64,000 nt of DNA, from contig NZ_CP136925.1 in assembly GCF_037126245.1 (NCBI RefSeq), positions 2,310,001-2,374,000 of the forward strand. The letters run 5' to 3'. Position 1 is the stretch's first letter. Every line of letters starts with the position of its first letter. The DNA is from Mangrovimonas cancribranchiae. Lineage in GTDB: Bacteria > Bacteroidota > Bacteroidia > Flavobacteriales > Flavobacteriaceae. The position numbers and the translations under genes were made by a program. The notes under the pieces are model-generated. The model saw only the letters and a list, made by a program, of their open reading frames with translations. It did not search any database and was not told where the DNA came from. Below are positions 17,511 through 27,159 of the stretch, piece by piece.

Positions 17511-18407
17511 ATGTCTATAGAAGTTTCTAACATCACTAAAATTTACAATCAACAAAAAGCATTAAATAATATTTCTTTTAAAGTTGATAAAGGTGAAATT
17601 GTTGGTTTTTTAGGCCCCAATGGTGCTGGAAAATCAACCATGATGAAGATTTTAACAACTTATATTGAAGCCTCTAAAGGCATTGCTAAAGTAAGTGATT
17701 ACAATGTATCTAATTCCTCCAAAGAAGTACAAAAACGCGTTGGATATTTACCAGAACATAACCCGTTGTATTTAGATATGTATGTAAAAGAATATCTAAA
17801 CTTTAATGCCAATGTTTACAACATCCCTAAATCTAGAATAGACGATGTGATTGAGCTAACAGGCCTTACTCCTGAAGCTCATAAAACCATTAATCAGCTT
17901 TCCAAAGGGTATCGACAGCGTGTTGGTTTAGCGAATGCTTTATTGCATGATCCAGAAGTATTAATTTTAGATGAACCTACCACTGGTTTAGATCCTAACC
18001 AGTTAATCGATATAAGAAACCTGATTAAATCTATTGGTAAAAAAAAGACAGTGTTTTTATCAACACACATTATGCAGGAAGTTGAAGCCATGTGCGATCG
18101 TGTTATTATTATAAATAAAGGCGAAATTGTTGCCGATAAAAAATTAAAAGATCTTCGCGATAACCAAACACAAACCGTGATTGTTGAATTTGACTATCGT
18201 GTAGAAGAGGCTTTTTTACTTAAACTCCCTAAGGTTTCTAAAGTGGAAAACACACACGACTTTGTTTATGAAATTACATTTTCAACTACAGAAGATATGC
18301 GCTCGCATGTATTTGATTTTGCTCACGATAACCAACTAAAAATCCTCCAACTGAATCAAAAAAATGCAAGTTTAGAAAGCTTATTTAGAGACTTAACTAA
18401 TTCATAA
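17511..18407 (+). CDS. gldA: gliding-motility ABC transporter ATPase GldA
   Basis: 298 residues from the ATG at 17511 (MSIEVSNITKIYNQQKAL); upstream in-frame codons lie in the promoter region. Walker A is GPNGAGKST (35-43), the signature LSKGYRQRVGLA, Walker B VLILDEPTTGLD, and the H-loop STHIMQEVEA. It closely matches GldA, the ATPase subunit of the GldAFG transporter linked to gliding in flavobacteria. gldF and gldG are not beside it here, which is common. It converges with the next gene with only 4 bases between stops. Confidence 0.88.
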   Translation: MSIEVSNITKIYNQQKALNNISFKVDKGEIVGFLGPNGAGKSTMMKILTTYIEASKGIAKVSDYNVSNSSKEVQKRVGYLPEHNPLYLDMYVKEYLNFNANVYNIPKSRIDDVIELTGLTPEAHKTINQLSKGYRQRVGLANALLHDPEVLILDEPTTGLDPNQLIDIRNLIKSIGKKKTVFLSTHIMQEVEAMCDRVIIINKGEIVADKKLKDLRDNQTQTVIVEFDYRVEEAFLLKLPKVSKVENTHDFVYEITFSTTEDMRSHVFDFAHDNQLKILQLNQKNASLESLFRDLTNS

Positions 18408-18411
18408 GAAA

Positions 18412-19158
18412 TTACCAAAAAATCAACTCTCCAGTATACAAACGTTCTACAGTAACAACTGGTGGCTGATTTACTGAAATTACATTTCCTGTACCACGTA
18501 AAACACCTGTTAATTCTTGTTGTGGATTAACAATCATATCATTGCTTCCACGATGGTTAACCTCTACATGTTCCGCAATTAAATTTGCCCCTTCAAATCT
18601 TCCTGTTCCTGCAAAAAAACCAACAGATAAATTGTTTGTAGTTCCAGATAAATAAAACGATGATATATTATTTGAGGTTACTCTTACTCGGTTACAATCT
18701 AATTGCAATCTAAAATCGCCTACGGTAAACTCCGAGCCTCCGTTATAATCTTCTGAAAGGAGCGTTAGGTTATTATAACTTAACACACCATCAGATAATA
18801 CTTCAAATTGAGACGAGGTTCGTATTTCTGAAATATCTGACGAGGTTACATGCACTTTAGTTGGTGCATAATCTCGTGCATAATTACACGTATTATTATC
18901 GGTAATAATTAATTTTGAGTTTTCAACTTTTATCTCAACATCATTTATAAGATTTTTACCAGATTCCACCACAACTTTTGTTGCTATATCATCTTTTAAA
19001 ATAAGCTGCACGTTTCTATTAACTAAAATTCTATTAAATGTTGCAACTGTAATCTCTTCTTGGACTGTTTCTCCCGACGTTTGAAAACAATCGTTTGCAT
19101 CTTCACTATCGCAAGAAAACAAACCTATTAAAATGATTATATATAGTAGTTTTTTCAT
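18412..19158 (-). CDS. GIN-domain (DUF2807) lipoprotein
   Basis: 248 residues from the ATG at 19158. The signal peptide MKKLLYIIILIGLFSCDS has a lipobox-like cysteine at 16 (LFSC). The rest is a repetitive beta-helix type domain (TFNRILVNRNVQLILKDD, VTSSDISEIRTSSQF) matching putative auto-transporter adhesin, head GIN (DUF2807) proteins common in Bacteroidota. It is likely anchored in the envelope. Its ATG is 2 bases downstream of the preceding gene's last base, indicating one transcript. The function of the family is unknown. Confidence 0.75.
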   Translation of the reverse strand: MKKLLYIIILIGLFSCDSEDANDCFQTSGETVQEEITVATFNRILVNRNVQLILKDDIATKVVVESGKNLINDVEIKVENSKLIITDNNTCNYARDYAPTKVHVTSSDISEIRTSSQFEVLSDGVLSYNNLTLLSEDYNGGSEFTVGDFRLQLDCNRVRVTSNNISSFYLSGTTNNLSVGFFAGTGRFEGANLIAEHVEVNHRGSNDMIVNPQQELTGVLRGTGNVISVNQPPVVTVERLYTGELIFW

Positions 19159-19159
19159 A

Positions 19160-20251
19160 TTACAATCGTATTCCAACACCAAATTCTACAGCTTCGGCTT
19201 TTGCGCCGTGAGACTTTAATGTTAATGCGCCAAAAAGTTTTTTTCCAAAGTAACGTTTTAAACCAATTCTTAAATACGTTCTCCCTTCAAAATCGTAAGG
19301 ATAATACACGTAATACCCTAGCTGCGTTACTACCGACATTTTATTAATAAACAATTCGTGACCAGCAAAAACACCTACGCGTTTCCAGTCTTCATCGCCA
19401 CTAACATTTTCTTCTGGATAAGCTACGGATTGGTAGTAAATTAATTCTTTTAAAAACTCCGAAAAAAACACATCTGCCCCAAGTTGCACAGCACTAACAT
19501 GGCCTAAGCGCTTATCGGCATACGCTGAAACAACAAAAAACGGATATTGGCCACTACCAACAAAATCGCTTTCATTTATTCCGCCTCTTAAAACCACATT
19601 AAGCTTAATGGGCTCGGTAAATTTTTCTTTTTTAATATTGTAGACATATTCAGGTTCTTCATCTTCCAAGTTATAAGTAAGCCCCACGTTTAATGTTAGT
19701 GAGTTTACACTTGTGTTTGGCGCTTTCACATTAGCATTTGAATAATGTATTAGACTTAACCCTGCTTGCAAACCAAACTTATCAAAAAGGCGTTCTTTTT
19801 TATAATTAAGCATAAGATAGGTACTACTTAATAAACGAGAACCGAAAGCTATATTTTTATGGTTCTCAACTTTATCGTAAGGATTGGTCGCATAAGCTAA
19901 TCCTTGACCAACACGCAACATAACATGCCGTTTTAGAAAGTAGAAATTATAATGTGCATATAAAGAATAGTTATTTCCTAATACATCATTTTTTAAGTTT
20001 TGGTAAGCAAATGACACCCCATAATCTGGATAATTATAACGTTGTTGCCAATCTTGATTCCCAAAAGTTTTTTTGTTCCAACTTAAGATAAATCCTTCTG
20101 GATGCCCTTTAATTAAATGGAGTATATCGTTATTATGAAGTGCTATATTACCTTTGAAGTAATTGACATCAAAGGTTGACGTGGTTAGTTTGTCTTGTGC
20201 AAATGCATAACAAGCATAAAACACAAAAATGCAGGTTAATAGGCGCTTCAT
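19160..20251 (-). CDS. PagL-like acyloxyacyl hydrolase / lipid A 3-O-deacylase family protein
   Basis: 363 residues with a signal peptide (1-18, YACYAFAQ) and beta-barrel strands to the C-terminus (FGVGIRL). The segment SLIHYSNANVK at about residues 165-175 matches the His-x-Ser-Asn active-site region of PagL-type lipid A deacylases. The chain is about twice the length of PagL, so extra strands or a second unit are present. It is presumably in the outer membrane. The activity is inferred from the motif only. Confidence 0.65.
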   Translation of the reverse strand: MKRLLTCIFVFYACYAFAQDKLTTSTFDVNYFKGNIALHNNDILHLIKGHPEGFILSWNKKTFGNQDWQQRYNYPDYGVSFAYQNLKNDVLGNNYSLYAHYNFYFLKRHVMLRVGQGLAYATNPYDKVENHKNIAFGSRLLSSTYLMLNYKKERLFDKFGLQAGLSLIHYSNANVKAPNTSVNSLTLNVGLTYNLEDEEPEYVYNIKKEKFTEPIKLNVVLRGGINESDFVGSGQYPFFVVSAYADKRLGHVSAVQLGADVFFSEFLKELIYYQSVAYPEENVSGDEDWKRVGVFAGHELFINKMSVVTQLGYYVYYPYDFEGRTYLRIGLKRYFGKKLFGALTLKSHGAKAEAVEFGVGIRL

Positions 20252-20285
20252 AGTTTTGTTTAGTGAAGCAAAAATAACAGAATTA

Positions 20286-21239
20286 TTAAAATAACGCTTC
20301 GGCTATGGCTTTAATATTATCGCTTTTTCCCATTGAGTAATAATGTAATACAGGAACGCCTGCATCTTGTAATTCTTTTGATTGCTGAACACACCATTCT
20401 ACACCAACTTGACGTACGGCTTTATTGTCCTTACAGTTTTCAACAGCACTAATCAACTCTTCTGGTAAATCAATTTTAAATACTTGAGGTAAAAGTTGTA
20501 AATGCTTTTTAATAGCTATGGGTTTTATTCCGGGTATAATTGGCACATTAATCCCAGCCTGTTTGGCTGCTTCAACAAATTCAAAATATTTCTTATTATC
20601 GAAAAACATTTGTGTAACCACGTAATCAGCTCCGCAGTCAACTTTATGTTTCAAGCGTTTTAAATCGGTTTGTAAGGATGGAGCCTCAAGGTGCTTTTCA
20701 GGATACCCCGCAACACCAATACAAAAATCGGCTTTATCATCGGCTTCAATAACATCGTGAAGATATTTTCCTTTATTTAAATTTTGAATCTGTTCAACTA
20801 ACTCATTCGCGTATAAATGTCCACCTTTAGAAGGCTCAAAATACTTTTGATGACTCATCGCATCGCCACGTAAGGCCATCACATTTTCTATACCTAAATA
20901 ATGGCAATCGACTAGTAAATACTCGGTTTCTTCTTTGCTAAAACCACCGCATAACACATGCGGAACCGTATCTACATTGTACTTATATTTTAAAGCAGCA
21001 CAAATACCTACCGTACCAGGACGCATACGTGTAATTTTTCTATCTAGGAGACCATCTTTTTCTATATAAACATGCTGTTCTCTAGATGTCGTTACATCTA
21101 TAAACGGCGGTTTAAACTCCATTAAAGGATCAATGTTATTATACAATTCTTGTATACTACTTCCTTTTTGTGGCGGAATAATTTCGAACGAAAATAAAGT
21201 CTTGCCTTTGGCGTTTTTAATATGCTCGGTTACCTTCAT
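20286..21239 (-). CDS. metF: methylenetetrahydrofolate reductase
   Basis: 317 residues, full length of the bacterial FAD enzyme. It reduces 5,10-methylene-THF to 5-methyl-THF, the methyl donor for MetH encoded just upstream. FSFEIIPP near the N-terminus, TCAALKYK-like GICAALKYK, NVMALRGD and DYVVTQMFFDNKKY are family runs. It follows metH by 207 bases and is probably in the same regulon. Confidence 0.94.
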   Translation of the reverse strand: MKVTEHIKNAKGKTLFSFEIIPPQKGSSIQELYNNIDPLMEFKPPFIDVTTSREQHVYIEKDGLLDRKITRMRPGTVGICAALKYKYNVDTVPHVLCGGFSKEETEYLLVDCHYLGIENVMALRGDAMSHQKYFEPSKGGHLYANELVEQIQNLNKGKYLHDVIEADDKADFCIGVAGYPEKHLEAPSLQTDLKRLKHKVDCGADYVVTQMFFDNKKYFEFVEAAKQAGINVPIIPGIKPIAIKKHLQLLPQVFKIDLPEELISAVENCKDNKAVRQVGVEWCVQQSKELQDAGVPVLHYYSMGKSDNIKAIAEALF

Positions 21240-21265
21240 AATTTACTGATAGCCAAACCCTAAAT

Positions 21266-21355
21266 TTAGGCAATAAGGTAGGCTACCAATAAAGAAACTG
21301 CTGTCATAAGTACAACTTGAACGGCAAAACGGATTTCTAATTTTAATTTCCCCAT
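21266..21355 (-). CDS. possible 29-residue membrane peptide between metH and metF
   Basis: ATG at 21355, TAA at 21268-21266. The peptide begins MGKLKLEIR and continues FAVQVVLMTAVSLLVAYLIA, a single hydrophobic helix of about 20 residues preceded by positive charges. AAAGAATG lies just upstream of the start. It is too short for routine gene finding, and composition bias alone could create it. No family is recognised. Confidence 0.35.
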   Translation of the reverse strand: MGKLKLEIRFAVQVVLMTAVSLLVAYLIA

Positions 21356-21446
21356 AACATTCTTTTTTTGATAGTACGATATTACGCTATAATTTGGATT
21401 TCAATTTTAATTTAATTGTAATTATTTATTAATTTTTTGTTGTTTT

Positions 21447-24185
21447 TTAATACTCTGCTAAATTTGGGTTCAACCATTTTGCTGCTTCTTCTTTGCTAAT
21501 GTATCTTCGTTTGGTATAATCTTCTAATTGATCTTTGGTGATTTTCCCTAATCCAAAATATTTAGCTTCAGGATTTGCAAAATAATAACCGCTTACACTC
21601 GCTGCTGGCCACATCGCTAAACTATCGGTAAGTTTTACACCAATGGCTTCTTCTACTTTTAAAATGTTCCAAATAGTCTTTTTCTCTAAGTGATCTGGAC
21701 AAGCTGGATAACCTGGTGCAGGACGAATTCCTTTATACGCTTCTTTAATTAACTCTTGATTGCTTAGATTTTCATTGGAAGCATAACCCCAAAAATCTGT
21801 ACGTACTTTTTGGTGCAAATACTCTGCAAAGGCTTCGGCTAATCTATCGGCTAATGCTTTGATCATTATGGCATTGTAATCGTCGTGATTCGCTTCAAAT
21901 TCTTTGGCTAATTGCTCGGTTCCAAAACCTGTTGTGACACAGAAACAGCCTATATAATCTTGAACTCCAGTATCCTTTGGTGCGATAAAATCGGCTAATG
22001 CAAAATTTGGAACGCCTTCGCGTTTTTTTAATTGCTGACGTAAGGTTAGAAATTTTGCAGTGTCAGATTGAGCGCAGTCGAAATCTTTTTTAGATACTGA
22101 ATCAAGTTCAGCATGACAATCTTCGATTATCACCTCAATATCATCATCATTGATTGAATTTGCTGGAAACAACCCAAAAACCGCTTTAGCTTTCAGCAGC
22201 TTTTCATCAAATACTTTTTGAAGCAAGACTTTAGCGTCTTTAAACAATTCAGTAGCTTGTTTACCAACAATGTTATCGGTTAAAATATCTGGATATTTTC
22301 CGTGTAAATCCCAACTTCTAAAAAAAGGACTCCAATCGATATAATCTTCTAAAATCGTAATGTCAAAATCTTGAATATCTTGTATTCCTAATTGTTTTGG
22401 TTTTACAATTTCAGTTGTTTTCCAATCGATTTTAAACTTTCGTTCACGCGCTTCTTCAATAGGAATATATTCTTTCTTTTTACCTCGTTTTAAAAACTGT
22501 TCACGGAATTTCTCGTATTCCTCACGAATCTGTTCTTTGTATACATTGTTGTCTTTCTGCAATAAATTTCCAACAACGGTTACAGCTCTAGACGCATCGT
22601 TGACGTGTACAACAGTATTGGAATAATGTGGTGCAATCTTCACAGCAGAATGCGCTCTAGACGTTGTTGCGCCACCAATTAACAACGGAATATTAAACCC
22701 TTGTTTTTCCATTTCTTGCGAAACGTAAACCATCTCGTCTAACGATGGTGTAATTAAACCACTTAATCCAATGACATCGACGTTTTCTTTTTTAGCGGTT
22801 TCAATGATTTTTTCTGGTGGCACCATGACGCCTAAATCGACTATTTCGTAATTATTACAACCCAAAACAACGCTCACAATATTTTTACCAATATCGTGCA
22901 CATCGCCCTTTACGGTTGCCATTAATATTTTACCGTTAGATTGTTGCGAGTCGTCCTTTCCTGCTTCAATGTAAGGCTGTAAATAAGCTACGGCTTTTTT
23001 CATGACTCGTGCCGATTTCACAACTTGCGGTAAGAACATTTTACCGCTACCAAATAAATCGCCAACTACATTCATTCCTGTCATTAAATGACCTTCGATA
23101 ACTTCAATAGGTTTATTTACAACTTGTCGCGCTTCTTCAACATCTTCAACAATAAAGGCGTCAATACCTTTTACTAAAGCATGCGTAATTCGGTTTTGCA
23201 AAGGTTCGCTTCGCCATTCTTGTATTTTTGCTACATCGTCTTTTTTCTGCCCTTTTACGGTTTCGGCAAATCCTAATAAGCGTTCGGTTGCATCGTCTCG
23301 TTTATCAAAAAGCACATCTTCTACGTGTTCCAGTAAATCCTTCGGAATTTCGTCATACACTTCCAACATTGTTGGGTTAACGATTCCCATATTCATTCCA
23401 TGTTGAATTGCGTGATATAAAAATGCGGCGTTAATGGCTTCACGAACGACATTGTTTCCTCTAAACGAAAATGACACGTTACTTACGCCACCAGAAACGC
23501 TGACATAAGGTAAGTTGTCTTTTATCCATTTTGTGGCATTAAAAAAGTCTAAAGCATTTAAACGATGCTCTTCCATTCCTGTGGCCACAGGAAAAATATT
23601 GGGATCGAAAATGATGTCTTCTGGCGGAAAATGGACTTGATTTACCAATATTTCATAAGAACGCTTACAAATATCTATTCTTCGCTCATAGGTATCGGCT
23701 TGACCATCTTCGTCAAACGCCATTACGATAACTGCTGCTCCGTAGCGTTTTATTAATTTAGCATGATGAATAAAGGTCGCTTCGCCTTCTTTTAAACTAA
23801 TTGAATTTACTACTGATTTTCCCTGAACGACTTGCAAACCAGCTTCAATAATGTCCCATTTAGAGCTATCTATCATAATTGGCAAACGTGCAATATCAGG
23901 CTCTGATGCGATAAGATTCAAGAAGGTTACCATCGCCTGTTTTCCGTCAAGCATACCTTCATCCATATTGACATCTATGATTTGCGCGCCTCCTTCAACT
24001 TGATCTCTGGCTACCTCTAAAGCTTCGGTATAATTCTCTTCTTTAATTAACCGCAGAAATTTACGCGAACCTGTAACGTTAGTGCGTTCACCTACGTTTA
24101 TAAAATTACTTTCTGGTGTTATTATTAAGGGCTCTAGACCTGATAATTTTAGGTATTTCTTACAGTCACTTTTTTTCATTGACAT
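21447..24185 (-). CDS. metH: methionine synthase, cobalamin-dependent: pterin, B12 and activation domains
   Basis: 912 residues. Pterin-binding domain at about 15-330 ([14 protein letters not shown]), B12-binding module ([11 protein letters not shown], the histidine ligating cobalt), and SAM-dependent activation domain to the C-terminus ([15 protein letters not shown]). The homocysteine domain is encoded by the adjacent gene 3 bases upstream, a normal flavobacterial split. Residues about 690-708 ([19 protein letters not shown]) are a translated palindromic repeat inserted in frame in the activation domain. It transfers the methyl group of 5-methyl-THF to homocysteine. Confidence 0.94.
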   Translation of the reverse strand: MSMKKSDCKKYLKLSGLEPLIITPESNFINVGERTNVTGSRKFLRLIKEENYTEALEVARDQVEGGAQIIDVNMDEGMLDGKQAMVTFLNLIASEPDIARLPIMIDSSKWDIIEAGLQVVQGKSVVNSISLKEGEATFIHHAKLIKRYGAAVIVMAFDEDGQADTYERRIDICKRSYEILVNQVHFPPEDIIFDPNIFPVATGMEEHRLNALDFFNATKWIKDNLPYVSVSGGVSNVSFSFRGNNVVREAINAAFLYHAIQHGMNMGIVNPTMLEVYDEIPKDLLEHVEDVLFDKRDDATERLLGFAETVKGQKKDDVAKIQEWRSEPLQNRITHALVKGIDAFIVEDVEEARQVVNKPIEVIEGHLMTGMNVVGDLFGSGKMFLPQVVKSARVMKKAVAYLQPYIEAGKDDSQQSNGKILMATVKGDVHDIGKNIVSVVLGCNNYEIVDLGVMVPPEKIIETAKKENVDVIGLSGLITPSLDEMVYVSQEMEKQGFNIPLLIGGATTSRAHSAVKIAPHYSNTVVHVNDASRAVTVVGNLLQKDNNVYKEQIREEYEKFREQFLKRGKKKEYIPIEEARERKFKIDWKTTEIVKPKQLGIQDIQDFDITILEDYIDWSPFFRSWDLHGKYPDILTDNIVGKQATELFKDAKVLLQKVFDEKLLKAKAVFGLFPANSINDDDIEVIIEDCHAELDSVSKKDFDCAQSDTAKFLTLRQQLKKREGVPNFALADFIAPKDTGVQDYIGCFCVTTGFGTEQLAKEFEANHDDYNAIMIKALADRLAEAFAEYLHQKVRTDFWGYASNENLSNQELIKEAYKGIRPAPGYPACPDHLEKKTIWNILKVEEAIGVKLTDSLAMWPAASVSGYYFANPEAKYFGLGKITKDQLEDYTKRRYISKEEAAKWLNPNLAEY
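22061..22118 (-). repeat. palindromic interspersed repeat inserted within metH
   Basis: About 58 bases bounded by TGTCA (22061-22065) and TGACA (22114-22118). It contains two hairpins: CTGAA-CTTGA-TTCAG, and AGATT/AATCT. Read on the minus strand it encodes AELDSVSK and FDCAQSD, translations typical of intergenic palindromic repeats in flavobacteria. MetH homologues, as I recall them, have an unrelated short linker here. Confidence 0.6.
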
Positions 24186-24188
24186 AGA

Positions 24189-25199
24189 TTAAGAGATTCC
24201 TGCCTGCGCAGGAATGACACGTGGTTTGTAATTAGCAGCAACTTCGGCAATCGCTTTTATGTGTTCTGGTGTTGTACCGCAACAACCACCAATGATGTTT
24301 ATTAAATCATCTTTTAGGTAATTTTCTATAAGCTGTTGCATCTGTTTGGCAGTTTGGTCGTACTCGCCAAAAGCATTTGGTAATCCTGCGTTTGGATGTG
24401 CCGATGTGTAAAATTCGGTTTCGTGAGATAAGCGTTTTAAATACGGTTGTAATTGGTCTGCACCAAGTGCGCAATTAAAACCAACACTTAACAGCGGAAT
24501 ATGTGATATTGAAATTAAAAACGCTTCTACGGTTTGCCCAGATAAGGTTCTACCAGAAGCATCGGTAATAGTACCAGACACCATAACCGGAATATCAATA
24601 TTACGTGCTTCCTTAACTTCTTGAATGGCGAATAATGCTGCTTTTGCATTTAGCGTATCGAAAATAGTTTCGACTAACAAAATATCGCTTCCGCCATCTA
24701 TTAAGGCCTCTACTTGTTGTTTGTATGCTATGCGTAATTCTTCAAACGTTATTGCTCTAAACTCTGGTCTGTTAACATCTGGCGATAAACTTGCTGTGCG
24801 ATTTGTTGGCCCAATACTTCCAGCCACAAAACGTGGTTTTTCAGGATTGGCTTTTGTAAATTCTTCAGCAACTTGTTTGGCAATTTTTGCCGATTCAAAA
24901 TTTAATTCGTATACCAAATCTTCCATATGGTAATCTGCCATACCAATGGTTGTTCCAGAAAAGGTGTTGGTTTCTACAATATCTGCACCAGCTTCGAAAT
25001 ACTTTCGGTGTACTTCGGCAATAGCTTCTGGTTGTGTTAGCGATAATAAATCGTTATTTCCTTTTAAGGGATATTTAAAATCTTTGAATCGTGAACCACG
25101 AAAGTCGTTTTCAGTAAACTTATAACGCTGTAACATGGTTCCCATAGCGCCATCTAAAACTAAAATTCGGTCTTGTAATATTTTGAAAATGTCTGACAT
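24189..25199 (-). CDS. methionine synthase homocysteine-binding subunit
   Basis: 336 residues, a homocysteine S-methyltransferase barrel. MGTMLQRY, the zinc-ligand cysteine in GFNCALG and the paired cysteines in GGCCGTTPEH are present. It supplies the domain that MetH (next gene) lacks, so the two products must cooperate. The last residues VIPAQAGIS come from a palindromic repeat that supplies the stop codon region. A SAM-I riboswitch precedes the gene. Confidence 0.92.
   Translation of the reverse strand: MSDIFKILQDRILVLDGAMGTMLQRYKFTENDFRGSRFKDFKYPLKGNNDLLSLTQPEAIAEVHRKYFEAGADIVETNTFSGTTIGMADYHMEDLVYELNFESAKIAKQVAEEFTKANPEKPRFVAGSIGPTNRTASLSPDVNRPEFRAITFEELRIAYKQQVEALIDGGSDILLVETIFDTLNAKAALFAIQEVKEARNIDIPVMVSGTITDASGRTLSGQTVEAFLISISHIPLLSVGFNCALGADQLQPYLKRLSHETEFYTSAHPNAGLPNAFGEYDQTAKQMQQLIENYLKDDLINIIGGCCGTTPEHIKAIAEVAANYKPRVIPAQAGIS
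24193..24218 (-). repeat. palindromic repeat at the 3' end of the homocysteine-subunit gene
   Basis: ATTCCTGC (24196-24203), loop CTGC, GCAGGAAT (24208-24215). The translated form VIPAQAGIS is typical of REP-like intergenic repeats. It occupies the last codons of the upstream metH part and the short junction to metH. Confidence 0.65.
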
Positions 25200-25249
25200 T
25201 TTATAATTTTTAAAATGTCATCATGAAAAGAGAGAAGAATAATTCTCGG

Positions 25250-25349
25250 GTTATCTGTCCCAAAAAACGGGTAGAATTTAGCACCTTCTTTAAAATTAAA
25301 GGGTTGCTAAGGCTTCGTCGGGTCTATTCCCTCTGCCTTTCGTGATAAC
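25250..25349 (-). promoter_or_regulatory. SAM-I (S-box) riboswitch upstream of metH
   Basis: On the minus strand P1 is GTTATC (25349-25344) with GATAAC (25255-25250). Between them are the S-box core sequences AGAGGGAATAGACCC, GCCTTAGCAACCC and AAGGTGCTAAATTC, followed by a P4 hairpin CCCG/GGG. SAM binding would switch off the methionine synthase genes. Between aptamer and ATG there is only a weak hairpin GAGAA/TTCTC followed by TCTTTTC, so the expression platform is unclear. Confidence 0.92.
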
Positions 25350-25406
25350 ATCATTAAGATTATGAACTGGGGCAAAATAACATAATAAATATGTTTTTAC
25401 CAATTT

Positions 25407-26297
25407 TTATTGAAACAAATCTGATGATAAATACCTATCACCTATATCGCAAATAATTGCCACAATAACACCTTTATCTATAGTTTGGGCTATTTTTAAA
25501 GCCGATGCAACAGAACCACCACTACTCATACCTGCAAAAACACCTTCTTCTTTAGCCAATCTGTTAGCCACTTCTCGAGCGTCTTTTTCGCTTACTTCTA
25601 CAATTTGATCTACTTTATCTTTATTAAAAATTTTAGGCAAATAAGCTTCTGGCCATTTTCGAATACCTGGAATTTTAGCACCATCTTTAGGTTGCGCTCC
25701 AACTATTGTTACGTTTGGATTTTTCTCTTTTAAAAATGTTGACACGCCCATAATGGTTCCTGTGGTTCCCATTGCCGATACAAAATGCGTGATTTCTCCA
25801 TTAGTGTCTCGCCAAATTTCTGGGCCTGTAGTTTTGTAATGTGCTTTCCAGTTATCGTCATTTGCAAACTGGTTTAACATAAAATAACCTTTTTCCTTAT
25901 GAAGTTGTTCTGCTAAATCTCTCGAGCCTTCAATACCTTTATCTGCCGAAGTTAAGATAAGTTCGGCACCATACGCTTTCATGGTTTTAATACGCTCTTC
26001 AGTAGAATTTTCAGGCATAATTAATATCATATTCACTCCTAAAAGTTTAGCAATAAATGCTAACGCAATCCCGGTGTTCCCGCTAGTAGCCTCCACTAAA
26101 GTATCGCCTTCTTTTATATCGCCTCGTTTTAAAGCTTCGCTTATCATATTAAAAGCAGCACGATCTTTAACGCTACCTCCGGGATTTTTTCCTTCAAGCT
26201 TTAAAAATAGTCGTACGCCATCTTTTTTTAAGATATTTTGAACTTCGATTAATGGTGTATTCCCTATTAAATTAGTTATTGATTGACTATTTATCAT
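25407..26297 (-). CDS. cysM: cysteine synthase (O-acetylserine sulfhydrylase), CysM type
   Basis: 296 residues. The PLP lysine is Lys44 in NPGGSVKDRAA; EATSGNTGIALA binds the substrate and SAMGTTGTIMG the phosphate. The length and the short C-terminus fit CysM. It makes cysteine from O-acetylserine and sulfide, or thiosulfate in some CysM enzymes. The start overlaps the 3' end of the serine acetyltransferase gene by 11 bases, so the two steps are made together. Confidence 0.93.
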   Translation of the reverse strand: MINSQSITNLIGNTPLIEVQNILKKDGVRLFLKLEGKNPGGSVKDRAAFNMISEALKRGDIKEGDTLVEATSGNTGIALAFIAKLLGVNMILIMPENSTEERIKTMKAYGAELILTSADKGIEGSRDLAEQLHKEKGYFMLNQFANDDNWKAHYKTTGPEIWRDTNGEITHFVSAMGTTGTIMGVSTFLKEKNPNVTIVGAQPKDGAKIPGIRKWPEAYLPKIFNKDKVDQIVEVSEKDAREVANRLAKEEGVFAGMSSGGSVASALKIAQTIDKGVIVAIICDIGDRYLSSDLFQ

Positions 26298-27024
26298 GAT
26301 TTTTTGTACTTATTCTAATTTCTGATTTATAGGTTACCAGAGAATTCTCTGGAACAGATTGCGTAATCCAAACATTGGCTCCAATAATACTATTGGCTCC
26401 AATAACAATATCACCACCTAAAATCGTAGCATTGGCATAAATGGTTACATTATCTTCTATGGTTGGGTGGCGTTTAGTTTGGGCTAAACTTTTCTTTACT
26501 GACAACCCACCCAAAGTTACCCCTTGATATATTTTTACATTATTTTTAATAATACTGGTCTCTCCTATTACAATTCCTGTACCGTGATCGATAAAAAATG
26601 AATCGCCAATGGTAGCTCCAGGATGAATATCGATACCTGTTTTACCATGAATACACTCGCTCATCATTCTTGCTACGATAGGCACTCCTAATTTAAAGAG
26701 TTCATGGCTCATTCTATGAATAGCAATGGCGTGAAATCCAGGATATGCTAAATAAATCTCTTCTAAACTCTTGCATGCTGGATCGTTTTTTTCTGTAGCT
26801 AATGCATCTAGTTGAATTTTATGCTTTATTTCTGGCAACTTTTTTTGAAAATCCTCCCATAATTTTTCGGGCTCTTTATCTGTTATTTCGGAAGCTACCG
26901 ATTTAAAAATTGTTTCAAGTGCTTTAAGTTCTTGTTGTTGTTTTAACTCATTATCAAAAAGCATATAAAACAGACGTTTGGTCAGATCGGATACAGTTTC
27001 TTTAATTCGTAAATTGATTTGCAT
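26287..27024 (-). CDS. cysE: serine O-acetyltransferase
   Basis: 245 residues. An N-terminal helical domain is followed by a left-handed beta helix of hexapeptide repeats (HGKTGIDIHPGATIGDSFFIDHG, then VTLGGLSV). It acetylates serine, the committed step to cysteine. It overlaps cysM. Possible feedback by cysteine through the C-terminal tail is typical of the family. Confidence 0.92.
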   Translation of the reverse strand: MQINLRIKETVSDLTKRLFYMLFDNELKQQQELKALETIFKSVASEITDKEPEKLWEDFQKKLPEIKHKIQLDALATEKNDPACKSLEEIYLAYPGFHAIAIHRMSHELFKLGVPIVARMMSECIHGKTGIDIHPGATIGDSFFIDHGTGIVIGETSIIKNNVKIYQGVTLGGLSVKKSLAQTKRHPTIEDNVTIYANATILGGDIVIGANSIIGANVWITQSVPENSLVTYKSEIRISTKNHDK

Positions 27025-27091
27025 ATTTCGCTCTTATAAACTGTAAAATTACTATTCCATTTTTGGATATGCACAAGCTTTAAGATTTAAT

Positions 27092-27129
27092 TAAAATAAA
27101 ACCCCGCAGCAACATAAATTACCACGAGG
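27092..27129 (-). terminator. weak terminator after the sulfite-reductase operon
   Basis: On the minus strand CCTCG and CGGGG (27129-27125 with 27106-27102) can form a 5-bp stem with a G-U pair and an 18-base loop, followed by TTTTATTTT. It lies between the reductase gene and cysE. Confidence 0.35.
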
Positions 27130-27159
27130 AATTACAACTAAATATACAGCAACTAAATT

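Noticed and set aside
21447-25199. metH split read as a frameshift or pseudogene
   Set aside because: The break is at a domain boundary, each gene has its own start, and flavobacteria normally carry the split form.
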